A stretch of 64,000 nucleotides of DNA, taken from contig DASZIG010000100.1 in NCBI GenBank assembly GCA_035949375.1, positions 1 to 64,000 on the forward strand, read 5' to 3'. This document shows positions 9,266 to 17,765 of this stretch, one piece after another. A program made the position numbers and the translations under genes. The stretch's first letter is position 1; the number at the start of each line of letters is the position of its first letter. This DNA is from Gp13-AA77 sp035949375 (GTDB lineage Bacteria; Acidobacteriota; Terriglobia; UBA7540). Below the pieces are notes generated by a model. The model was not told the DNA's origin and searched no databases. It saw only the letters and a list, made by a program, of their open reading frames with translations.

Positions 9266-12136
9266 TTAAGCCGGCGGTTCGGCCTTGGGATTCGTCTGCT
9301 CTTTAAGCTCGCGCCGCATATGTTCGGGGTCGTCCAAAGGCTCCGACGGCGATCCGGACTTAATGGGATCGAGCCCTTTTTCGACGATCTTCGTGGGATC
9401 AAAGACGCGGCGATCGGGTTCGAGCGCGTCGTAAGGCGTGAAGTCGGGCTTGTCGGTGAAGCAGCGGGAGAGGTCGGTAGCGGCCGCGTCGTACTGGTTG
9501 AGGTAAGGCATCCCGAGAATCAAATCGAAGGTCTTCAGGATACTGGCGATGCTTGTGTGGACGTGTGACACGCCGCGTCGCGAATACGGACTGATCACCA
9601 GCAGCAGGCTGCGATGCGCATCGACGTGGTCCGTGCCGGATTGCGCGTCGTCTTCAGTGACGAAGATGGCTGTGTCCTTCCAGTACCGGCTGTGCGAGAT
9701 GAGATCCACCAGCCTGCCGAGCGCAAGGTCGTTGTCGGCGACGTAAGAGGCGCGATAAGGATAGCCGTCGGCAGGCCGCGGGTCGGCGGTATGATCGTTC
9801 GGCAGCCAGAGGAACAGGAACTGCGGCAAGGGCTGCTGTCCGCTGGCATAACGCTCGTCCCACTCCTTCTTGAACTGCTGGAAGCGGTATTGGTCCGAGA
9901 TATTGGTGTTGAACGTGGGATAAGTGCGGGAAGTGCGCTCGAACAGCGCTTCCGGCATCGGCATATTCACCACTTCACGCACACCTGTAGGCTCGGTGCC
10001 GGCTTCTTCATCGTCGTTCGCGGTCTCCAGGCCCTCGCCGTAGTTGCGGAAAGTGATCTTGGCCCGCGCCAGGCTTTCCCAGAGCGAGCCCGCTTCGAGA
10101 TACGATTCCGGCCAGGGATGCGTCGAGCCGATTTCGACCCGTCCGGGTGCGTCGGGATCGTACTTGAAGTCGAACTGGCCGCCGTAGGCTGCGGGCCAGC
10201 CCGCTTCCACAAGCTCGTTCGGATAGTTGCCGACCAGCCAGTGATGCCCATCGACAGAGACGTCGGAGTCGACGTAAAAGTTGTCACTCAAGCCGAAGCG
10301 CCGGGCGAGCGCGTGATGGTTGGGCGTGACGTTCCCGTGCTCGACTACGGGCAGAAGCCGGGCCGCTTGCGCCGCCGGATCGCTGTCGTTTCCGTCATTG
10401 CCGTGCGCGGGGGCGGGGGTTACCGTGGCGTCCGTGCCGTAACCGGCCAGCGAGGGCTCGGCATTTACCTTGTCCGCGCCGATTTGCGGGAGGTCGCCGA
10501 ACATCTGGTCAAAGGTGCGGTTTTCCTTGACGATGAAGATCACATGATGGATCCGCTCGCTCGGGACCGGTTCGGATTTGCTCGCTTCCGGCCGCTCGGC
10601 CGAAGGGATGGGAGAGCCCGCCGGCCGCACAATCAGGCGCTCGGGAACGAAGCCGTTATTCTCGAGCACCTGGTTGGTCTCAATCTGCAGGGAGTCTTTA
10701 TCCGGCACAGGCACGATCGAGACCTCGCCGTGCGTGATGTCGCCGATGTAGGTCCCTTCGGGTCCGGGATGGAAGTCCGGTCCGCCGTTCGGCCCGGCGC
10801 CGAAGCCCTTCGCGCCCGCCACGTAAAGAGTATTGCCGTCGGCGCTGACTGCCACGCGCGCCGGGAACCACGCGGTCGGAATGTAGCCCTTCACCTCCAT
10901 GCGATGTGTGTCAATCACGGCAATGGCGTTGATCCCGGCGCAGGCCACGTACAAGCGCGACTCATCCGGGCTTAGCGCAAGGCCGAAGGGCAGCACTCCG
11001 CGCAAATGCTGTACGGCTTCGGCGGGCTCCAGTCGCAATCGATGCCTTACGCGCGAAGTTCGGGCGTCGATCTTGGCTATGGTGTCCTGCGCTGCGTTGG
11101 AAACGAAGATCCATTCCCGGCCGGCTACGACCGCGCCCGGACTGCTGCCACCGACTGACTCCTCGCCGACCGGAATTCCAGTAGGCGTCTTTGCCAGCAG
11201 GACCGGCTTCTCGGGATCAGAGACGTTCACGGTCCACAGCGAATTCGAGCCCGGCGAGTTGGGGTCGCCAAGCCCCGGGATTTGCCGCCCGCCGATCGCG
11301 ACCCCGCCCTCGGCCTGTCTCGACGGGAATCCGAAGGGAGGGAAATCGAGGCCGGTGTCTTTCTGATTCTTGGGATCGAGCCCGGGAATCAGGGAGTAAC
11401 TGAACATGCCCACATTCGAGACGTATGCGTGCCCTCCGTCGCGCGCGAGCGCGATTCCGAAGGGCATCAGCCCGACCGGCGTGCTGGCCGCGATCTTACG
11501 CGAAACGGTATCGAAGACCACCATTCGAAAGTGCGCGAGATCGAGCACAAACAGGTGACGCCCGTCGGGTGAAAGCTTCATGTCGCCGGTGAGGCTGTCG
11601 CGCGTGCCCGGCGGAGCATCGTCAAGCGAGAGCGCGCCCATGCTCTGATGCGTGATCAGATCGAAGATCCCGACGTGCCCGTTGTTGCCCTCGGAGACGT
11701 AAACCGTCCGGTTATCGGGCGCAATGGCGACTCCCAGGAATACGCTCTTGGGATCAGCGTCCGAGGATTTGGGATCCGCGGGTATCTGGAACACGGTGGG
11801 ATGGGCGGCGTCGAGATGGGTGATGATGGACAGCGAGAAAGGCGAAGTGCCGCTGTTGACGGTCACGAGCGTGGAGCCGTCGGGCGAGAGCGCCATGCCG
11901 TAAGGGTGCGGGGCGACCGTGACGTGTACACCGCGCGGAGTGATCCGTCGTCCGTTGGGAAGTATCGTGGCTCCATCGGGGACGATGCTCACCGGTTGGT
12001 CGCCGGCGGGCGCGGCCAGTTCGAAGGCATCGCTGTACTCAACGGCCTCGTTGCGCGCGGTCTGCGCGAGGCCGGCCTCGCCCGCTGCAAGGCAGCCTGC
12101 GATTAGAAGCGCAAAAAAGCGTAATGAAAGTCGCAC
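9266..12136 (-). CDS. Bifunctional YncE-like beta-propeller / phosphoesterase family protein
   Basis: 956 aa, GTG start at 12136. Signal peptide (MRLSLRFFALLIAGCLAAGE...LAQ). Residues about 40-480 are YVTN/YncE-type propeller blades (SPDGSTLVTVNSG, SPDESRLYVACAG, SADGNTLYVAGAKG). Residues about 525-930 form a phosphoesterase domain of the acid phosphatase/phospholipase C type, with HHVIFIVKENRTFDQMFG, YVDSDVSVDGHHW, and VTEDDAQSGTDHVDAHRS as likely metal and catalytic segments. Predicted periplasmic or extracellular phosphomonoesterase or phosphodiesterase. This propeller-phosphatase fusion is a recurrent acidobacterial architecture. It is divergently oriented from the DD-carboxypeptidase fusion, with 112 bp between them. 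Confidence 0.88.
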   Translation of the reverse strand: MRLSLRFFALLIAGCLAAGEAGLAQTARNEAVEYSDAFELAAPAGDQPVSIVPDGATILPNGRRITPRGVHVTVAPHPYGMALSPDGSTLVTVNSGTSPFSLSIITHLDAAHPTVFQIPADPKSSDADPKSVFLGVAIAPDNRTVYVSEGNNGHVGIFDLITHQSMGALSLDDAPPGTRDSLTGDMKLSPDGRHLFVLDLAHFRMVVFDTVSRKIAASTPVGLMPFGIALARDGGHAYVSNVGMFSYSLIPGLDPKNQKDTGLDFPPFGFPSRQAEGGVAIGGRQIPGLGDPNSPGSNSLWTVNVSDPEKPVLLAKTPTGIPVGEESVGGSSPGAVVAGREWIFVSNAAQDTIAKIDARTSRVRHRLRLEPAEAVQHLRGVLPFGLALSPDESRLYVACAGINAIAVIDTHRMEVKGYIPTAWFPARVAVSADGNTLYVAGAKGFGAGPNGGPDFHPGPEGTYIGDITHGEVSIVPVPDKDSLQIETNQVLENNGFVPERLIVRPAGSPIPSAERPEASKSEPVPSERIHHVIFIVKENRTFDQMFGDLPQIGADKVNAEPSLAGYGTDATVTPAPAHGNDGNDSDPAAQAARLLPVVEHGNVTPNHHALARRFGLSDNFYVDSDVSVDGHHWLVGNYPNELVEAGWPAAYGGQFDFKYDPDAPGRVEIGSTHPWPESYLEAGSLWESLARAKITFRNYGEGLETANDDEEAGTEPTGVREVVNMPMPEALFERTSRTYPTFNTNISDQYRFQQFKKEWDERYASGQQPLPQFLFLWLPNDHTADPRPADGYPYRASYVADNDLALGRLVDLISHSRYWKDTAIFVTEDDAQSGTDHVDAHRSLLLVISPYSRRGVSHVHTSIASILKTFDLILGMPYLNQYDAAATDLSRCFTDKPDFTPYDALEPDRRVFDPTKIVEKGLDPIKSGSPSEPLDDPEHMRRELKEQTNPKAEPPA

Positions 12137-12248
12137 GCGACACTTCCCGTTCGGGCAAGTTCAACGTACGACATCGTAGCATAAGGATGTAAACTGTCGG
12201 TCCGCAGGCGAGGCCTGCGCGACGCTGGATCAGGCGAGGAGCAGGTGC

Positions 12249-15200
12249 ATGTCGGGTTGGCTTCGAGTCAGAAGCGTATGGATGGTGGGCGTAGTCCTGT
12301 GCGCGTCAATCGTGGCCGCGGGCGGAGCCGGTGCGCCTCGAGACCCGCAGCCTTCGCTTGCCGAGCGCGTTCGACAGGTGACCAGCCGGCCTGAGTTCAA
12401 GCACGCCACGTTCGGGATCGAGTTCTACTCGCTCGACCGGAAGAAGGCGGTCTTCACCCTTAACCCTGAGGAGCTCTTCACGCCCGCGTCCACCACCAAG
12501 CTGCTGACCGAAGGCACGGCGCTCGAGCTGCTCGGAGCCGATTTTCAATTTCATACGCGCGTGTACCGCGCCGGCGATCTCGATTCGAGCGGCGTCCTGC
12601 ACGGTGACATCGTGCTCGTGGCCGGCGGTGATCCGAACCTCTCCGGACGGATCCAAGCCGACAGTACGCTGGCGTTCGAAAACGAAGACCACTGCTACGG
12701 AGGCAGCCCGGACACGCGCGCGGTGCCCGGCGATCCGCTGGCGGTGTTGCGGGAACTCGCGCACCAGGTGGCCGCGCACGGAGTGAAACGCGTGGAGGGC
12801 AGGGTATTGGTCGACGCTTCACTCTTTCCCGAAGGCGAGGCGGAACTCGGCACGGGCGCCGTAATCTCACCGATCGTGGTCAATGACAACATCATCGATG
12901 TAACCGCGAGCCCAGGTGCCGCTGCCGGGCAGCCCGCAAAGCTCAGCACCTCGCCCCCGACCGCCTACGCGCAGTTCATCAATCAGGCAGTGACGGGCGC
13001 GCCGGGATCCGAGCCTGATATCAAGTTCTCCAAGGATGTTGCCGGGCAGGACGGCCACCGGACGATCACCGTGACCGGCAGCATGCCTGCCGGCAAGCCT
13101 TCGATCCTGTTCAACTACAACGTGCCGGAGCCGCGTCGCTTTGCCGAAATCGCCTTCACAGAGGCGCTGGCTATGGAGCACGTCCCCGTGACCCGCGCGG
13201 CGGCCGAAGCGGCGCCCGATTTCAAGAAGCTGGCCACGTTCTACACGCCTTCGAACCTGGTGGCCGAACACGTCTCGCCGCCGCTCTCGGAAGAGGTCAA
13301 GGTGACGCTGAAAGTCAGCCAAAACCTGCACGCGAGCCTGATGCCGTACCTGCTCGGCGCACTGCTGGCCAAAGGCGCAACGGACCCGGCCGCAGCCGGC
13401 TTCGATCGCGAGCATCAGTGGCTCGAGCAGGCCGGACTCGACCTCAGTCAGGCTTCGCAGGGCGACGGAGCCGGCGGCTCCGAGGCCGCTTTCTTCACGC
13501 CGGATTTCATGGTTCACTATCTGGCCTTCATGGCAAGCCGGCCGGATTACCCTCTTTTCTTCCGCGCCCTGCCTGTTCTCGGACGTGACGGCACACTGTG
13601 GAATATTCAAACGTCATCGCCCGCCGCCGGCCAGATCCACGCCAAGACCGGGACGTACACGGCCGGCGATCCGCTCAACCGCAACGTGATGGTGACGGGC
13701 AAGGGCCTTGCCGGCTACTTCACAACACCTGCCGGCGAGCACATGGCGTTCGCCGTTTACGCCAACCGTGTGGCGGTGCCGCCGGAAGACGACTCCGTCA
13801 CCAAGGTCGTGGGCCAGGCGGTGGGCGAGATTGCGGCCGCCGGGTATCTTGCCGCAGGAGCCGCTCCGGAACCGGTCTATAACGTGATCCTCAAGAACGG
13901 CCGCGTGGTCGATGGCACCGGCAATCCATGGTTCACGGCCGACGTGGCGATTCGGGGCGACCGCATCGCGGCCATCGGCAAGCTGGATCCGGCGCAAGCC
14001 CGGCGCGTGATCGACGCGAGCGGCCTGACGGTGGCGCCGGGCTTCGTTGACATGCTCGGCCAGTCGGAAGACTCGCTCCTGATTGATAATCGTTCGCTGA
14101 GCAAGCTCTCGCAGGGAATCACCAGCGAGATCACCGGCGAGGGCCAATCCGTCGCGCCCGAAGACGACCTGACCCTGCTGCCCCTCAAGCCTTTTCTTGA
14201 GCACTACCACTTGAAGGTGGACTGGACGGACCTCGAGGGTTACTTCCGGCGGCTCGAGCACGACGGAACGCCGATCAATCTGGGAACGTACGTGGGCGCG
14301 GCGCAGGTCCGTGAAGCGGTATTGGGCGACGTGGATCGGGCGCCTTCACCTGCTGAGCTTGAGCGCATGAAGGGCCTGGTGGAGCAGGCCATGCAGCAGG
14401 GCGCCATGGGGCTCTCGACGGCGCTCATCTACCCGCCGGGCCAGTACGCCGGGACCGATGAACTGATCGCGCTCGCGACCGTGGCGGCCCGGTACGGCGG
14501 CATCTACGCTACGCACCTGCGCAGCGAAGGCCAGGGAGAAATGGCGGCGCTTGACGAAGCCTTCCGCATCGGGCACGAGGGCGGCCTGCCGGTCGAAATC
14601 TTTCACCTCAAGGTGAGCGGCAAGCCGCGCTGGGGCTCGATGCCCAAGGTCGTGGCGCGCATTGACTCGGAGCGCGCCGCCGGGCTCAACGTCGCGGCCG
14701 ACATGTATCCGTACCTCGCGGGCGCGACGGCGCTCGCCTCATGCCTCCCGCCCTGGGTCGCGGATGGCGGTCCGGACAAGCTACTGGAGCGGCTGCGGGA
14801 GCCCGCTACGCGGCGCCGGATCAAAGCCGAGATGGCTTCCGATCACCCGGGCTGGGAAAATCTCTATTACGACAGCGGAGGCGCGGCCGGCGTGCAGGTT
14901 TCCGGCGTTTTCAACAAGGCCCTTCAGGAGTATGACGGCGCCACCGTGGCGGAGATCGCCCGCCGGCAACACAAGCAGCCACTCGATGCGCTTTTCGACT
15001 TCGTGCTTGCCGATCAGGGACAGACCGGCGCGCTTTACTTCATTGCCAGCGAGCCGGACCTCGAATACGGGTTGCGCCAGCAGTGGACCAGCATCGGACT
15101 CGACGCCAACGAAATGTCGCTCGATGGACCGCTGTTCGAGGCGCACACCCACCCGCGCGCCTTCGGCTCCATGCCGCGCTTTCTCGGCTATTATGTGCGC

Positions 15201-15500
15201 GACCATCATCTGATGGATTTGGGGCAGGCGGTGCGCAAGGTCACCTCTCTGCCGGCCGAACGCGAGCACTTGTACGAGCGCGGCCTCTTGCGGCCCGGTT
15301 TTTATGCTGACATCACCGTCTTTGATGCCGGCGCCATCCGGGATACGGCAACTTACCAACACCCGGCCTCCCTGGCTGCCGGCGTTGAGTACGTGTTCGT
15401 GAACGGGCAACTCGAATTCGAGCAGGGAAAGCTGTCTGGAGCGACGGCAGGCCGCATTTTGCGGGGTTCGGGCTGGGCCGCCGCGCCAAAGCCGGAATGA
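12249..15500 (+). CDS. Fusion of D-Ala-D-Ala carboxypeptidase (PBP4/S13) and N-acyl-D-amino-acid deacylase-like amidohydrolase
   Basis: 1083 aa, ATG 12249 with GAGGA about 8 nt upstream. An N-terminal hydrophobic leader is followed by a complete peptidase S13 domain (about 35-530): S81-T-T-K84, S357-Q-N359 and K466-T-G468 match the three active-site motifs, so it should cut D-Ala-D-Ala or cross-bridges in periplasmic peptidoglycan. After a short Ala-rich linker, residues about 543-1083 match D-aminoacylase (amidohydrolase fold): NGRVVDGTG, THLRSEG (H756), IFHLKVSG (H786), HPRAFGSMPRFLG, RPGFYADITVFD. The usual HxH after PGF(I/V)D is replaced by MLGQSE, and the metal-bridging Cys position reads GEGQS. 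The reading frame is unbroken, so the fusion is real in this sequence. NAD kinase follows 96 bp later. Confidence 0.88.
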   Translation: MSGWLRVRSVWMVGVVLCASIVAAGGAGAPRDPQPSLAERVRQVTSRPEFKHATFGIEFYSLDRKKAVFTLNPEELFTPASTTKLLTEGTALELLGADFQFHTRVYRAGDLDSSGVLHGDIVLVAGGDPNLSGRIQADSTLAFENEDHCYGGSPDTRAVPGDPLAVLRELAHQVAAHGVKRVEGRVLVDASLFPEGEAELGTGAVISPIVVNDNIIDVTASPGAAAGQPAKLSTSPPTAYAQFINQAVTGAPGSEPDIKFSKDVAGQDGHRTITVTGSMPAGKPSILFNYNVPEPRRFAEIAFTEALAMEHVPVTRAAAEAAPDFKKLATFYTPSNLVAEHVSPPLSEEVKVTLKVSQNLHASLMPYLLGALLAKGATDPAAAGFDREHQWLEQAGLDLSQASQGDGAGGSEAAFFTPDFMVHYLAFMASRPDYPLFFRALPVLGRDGTLWNIQTSSPAAGQIHAKTGTYTAGDPLNRNVMVTGKGLAGYFTTPAGEHMAFAVYANRVAVPPEDDSVTKVVGQAVGEIAAAGYLAAGAAPEPVYNVILKNGRVVDGTGNPWFTADVAIRGDRIAAIGKLDPAQARRVIDASGLTVAPGFVDMLGQSEDSLLIDNRSLSKLSQGITSEITGEGQSVAPEDDLTLLPLKPFLEHYHLKVDWTDLEGYFRRLEHDGTPINLGTYVGAAQVREAVLGDVDRAPSPAELERMKGLVEQAMQQGAMGLSTALIYPPGQYAGTDELIALATVAARYGGIYATHLRSEGQGEMAALDEAFRIGHEGGLPVEIFHLKVSGKPRWGSMPKVVARIDSERAAGLNVAADMYPYLAGATALASCLPPWVADGGPDKLLERLREPATRRRIKAEMASDHPGWENLYYDSGGAAGVQVSGVFNKALQEYDGATVAEIARRQHKQPLDALFDFVLADQGQTGALYFIASEPDLEYGLRQQWTSIGLDANEMSLDGPLFEAHTHPRAFGSMPRFLGYYVRDHHLMDLGQAVRKVTSLPAEREHLYERGLLRPGFYADITVFDAGAIRDTATYQHPASLAAGVEYVFVNGQLEFEQGKLSGATAGRILRGSGWAAAPKPE

Positions 15501-15596
15501 CGGATGCCCGGCGGGGTCGACCGGATGGCCCTCAGGGTTGCAGATCAGGTAGATAGCGCCCGGGCGCGCTCAAGCTGCCCCGGATGTGAGCATCGC

Positions 15597-16457
15597 ATGA
15601 TGATCAAGAGCGTCGGAATCACTTCGAAACCAAATAAACCCGAGGTGCGCGAGATCGTGCCGCCGATGATGACCTGGCTCGGCGAGCGCGGCGTCGAAGT
15701 GCTCATCGACCGGGAAACGGCGGCCTGTCTCGGCGGCGCGGTTGCGGGAATACCACGCCCGCAACTGGCCGCCGCGGTCGATCTGGTGATCGTGCTGGGC
15801 GGCGACGGCACGTTCCTGGCAACGGCGCGGGCTCTGGAAGGCCGGCCGGTGCCGGTTTTGGCCGTAAATCTTGGCGGCCTCGGATTTCTGACGGTCGTGA
15901 CGCGTGACGAAATCTACCCCGCGCTCGAGGCAGCGCTTGAGGGCCGGGTTCGAACCGAGTCCCGCGTGCAGATTGAGGCCTCGGTTATCCGGAACGGCTT
16001 GCAGGTCTGCTCGTCGGTGGCGCTGAATGATGTGGTGCTCAATAAGGGCGCCATCGCCCGCGTGCTCGATTTTGACGTGCGGGCGGACGAGCAGTTCATC
16101 TCCACCTACAAGGCCGATGGGTTGATTATTTCCACGCCCACGGGCTCGACGGCCTATTCGCTCGCAGCCGGCGGTCCGGTGGTGGCGCCCGACGTCGGGG
16201 CATTCATCATCACGCCCATTTGCGCCCACACCCTCACCAACCGTCCCATCGTGCTCCGCGACAACGTGACGATCGAGGTCGCCGTCAAGACGGACGAATC
16301 GGTCTACGTGACGGTCGACGGGCAGGAGGCGATCGAAGTTTACGCCGGCGATCGCGTCCGTATGCGCAAAGCCGGCTCGACGGTCGAGGTGATCCACGCC
16401 CTGGACAAGAGCTACTACGACATCCTGCGGCAGAAATTAAAGTGGGGGCAGCGGTGA
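15597..16457 (+). CDS. nadK: NAD kinase
   Basis: 286 aa, starting at ATG 15597 (ATG 15600 is the alternative; the open frame upstream encodes nothing family-like). Phosphorylates NAD to NADP in the cytosol. Diagnostic motifs: GGDGTFLATAR (catalytic GGDGT), NLGGLGFLT, DGLIISTPTGSTAYSLAAGG and ITPICAHTLTNRPIV. Length and motif spacing are typical of bacterial PpnK/NadK. It ends 30 bp before lysA, which converges on it; no terminator stands out in the gap. Confidence 0.95.
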   Translation: MMIKSVGITSKPNKPEVREIVPPMMTWLGERGVEVLIDRETAACLGGAVAGIPRPQLAAAVDLVIVLGGDGTFLATARALEGRPVPVLAVNLGGLGFLTVVTRDEIYPALEAALEGRVRTESRVQIEASVIRNGLQVCSSVALNDVVLNKGAIARVLDFDVRADEQFISTYKADGLIISTPTGSTAYSLAAGGPVVAPDVGAFIITPICAHTLTNRPIVLRDNVTIEVAVKTDESVYVTVDGQEAIEVYAGDRVRMRKAGSTVEVIHALDKSYYDILRQKLKWGQR

Positions 16458-16486
16458 GTTCGGAGCCTGAGGGTTCGCGTCCTCCG

Positions 16487-17737
16487 TCACAGGACTTCAG
16501 CAGCCATCAACTCGTCCAAGGTCTCGCGGCGGCGGATCAGGCGCATAGCCTCGCCCTCGATCAAAACCTCGGGGGGCTTCAGACGGCTGTTGTAGTTCGA
16601 GGCCAGCACGAATCCGTAAGCTCCGGTGCCGAGCACCGCCAGCAAATCGCCCGGTTTGACTTCGGGCAGCGCGCGGTCACGGGCCAGGAAATCACCGGTT
16701 TCGCAGAGGGGCCCAACCACGTCCGCCGCGGTCAGCGGACCGTCGCGCCGTTCCAGAGGCAGGATCTCGTGGTAGGAACCGTAGAGGGCCGGCCGTAGCA
16801 GATCGCTCATGCCGCCGTCCACAACGATGAAGCGCTTGTGTTCCGTTTGTTTGATGTACAGCACGCGCACCAGCAGGATTCCGGCATCGCCGGCCACGGC
16901 GCGGCCGGGCTCGAGCAGCGGCCGGAAGCCCTCCTCGCGAAATCGCACCCCGAGTTCGCGGAAGAACCGCTCAAACTCGAACGCCGACTCGGCGTGATAA
17001 GGGATGCCGAAGCCGCCGCCCAGGTCCAGGTGCTCCGCCGTGATCCCCTCGGAACGCATTTGGCGGGCGAGCCCGACCACCTCATCCACGGCGCAAAGAA
17101 ACGGGTCGATCTCGAGGATCTGCGACCCGATATGACAGGCCACGCCGCGCACCCGGAGGTGCGGTGATCGGGCGGCGCGGCGATAAAGCCCGAGAGCGTC
17201 CGCCTTGGGCACTCCGAACTTGTGGATCATGCGGCCCGTTGAGATGTACGGGTGCGTGTTCGCTTCGATGTCCGGGTTGATGCGAAGGGCGACGGGCGCG
17301 CTCCCGGAGCCTCGATGGCGCGCGCGGCTCTCGATCAGCTCGAGCTCAGCGCCGGACTCCACATTGAGCATGAGAATCCCGGCGGCCAACGCGGCGTCGA
17401 TTTCATCGCTGGTCTTGCCGACTCCGGAGAAGACCACGCGCTCCGGAACGGCGCCGGCGCGCAGGACCCGGGCGAGTTCCCCGCCGGAGACGACGTCAAA
17501 TCCGGAACCCGATTCGGCGAGCAGCTTCAGAATAGCCAGGTTCGAGTTGGCCTTGACCGAATAACACGCGAGGCCGTTCAGCGTTTCGAGCGGCTTCGCA
17601 ATGCGCTCGAAGTTCGAGAGGATCCCGTCCCGGCTGTAGACGTAGGCCGGCGTGCCGAACCGCTCCGCCACACGATTGAGATCTGCGCCCTCGCAGCATA
17701 GGTGGTCCGAGCGGTAATGAAAGGCTCCGAGATTCAT
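16487..17737 (-). CDS. lysA: Diaminopimelate decarboxylase
   Basis: 416 aa, ATG start at 17737. PLP enzyme of the alanine-racemase fold that decarboxylates meso-diaminopimelate to L-lysine, the last step of lysine synthesis. Lys62 in CYSVKANSN is the PLP lysine. Also seen: GFDVVSGGEL, HIGSQI, LDLGGGFGIPY, the EPGRAVAGDAG phosphate-binding segment, and GPLCETGDFL with the active-site Cys contributed across the dimer. It lies 28 nt downstream of the GAF-SpoIIE phosphatase on the same strand and is probably its co-transcribed partner; the link between the two is not obvious. Confidence 0.95.
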   Translation of the reverse strand: MNLGAFHYRSDHLCCEGADLNRVAERFGTPAYVYSRDGILSNFERIAKPLETLNGLACYSVKANSNLAILKLLAESGSGFDVVSGGELARVLRAGAVPERVVFSGVGKTSDEIDAALAAGILMLNVESGAELELIESRARHRGSGSAPVALRINPDIEANTHPYISTGRMIHKFGVPKADALGLYRRAARSPHLRVRGVACHIGSQILEIDPFLCAVDEVVGLARQMRSEGITAEHLDLGGGFGIPYHAESAFEFERFFRELGVRFREEGFRPLLEPGRAVAGDAGILLVRVLYIKQTEHKRFIVVDGGMSDLLRPALYGSYHEILPLERRDGPLTAADVVGPLCETGDFLARDRALPEVKPGDLLAVLGTGAYGFVLASNYNSRLKPPEVLIEGEAMRLIRRRETLDELMAAEVL

Positions 17738-17765
17738 GGGAGATCACGTCAGGCGCGGCGGGCCC

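Noticed and set aside
9614..10975. 453-codon open frame opposite the YncE/phosphoesterase gene
   Set aside because: Shadow of a GC-rich gene with no recognisable domain.
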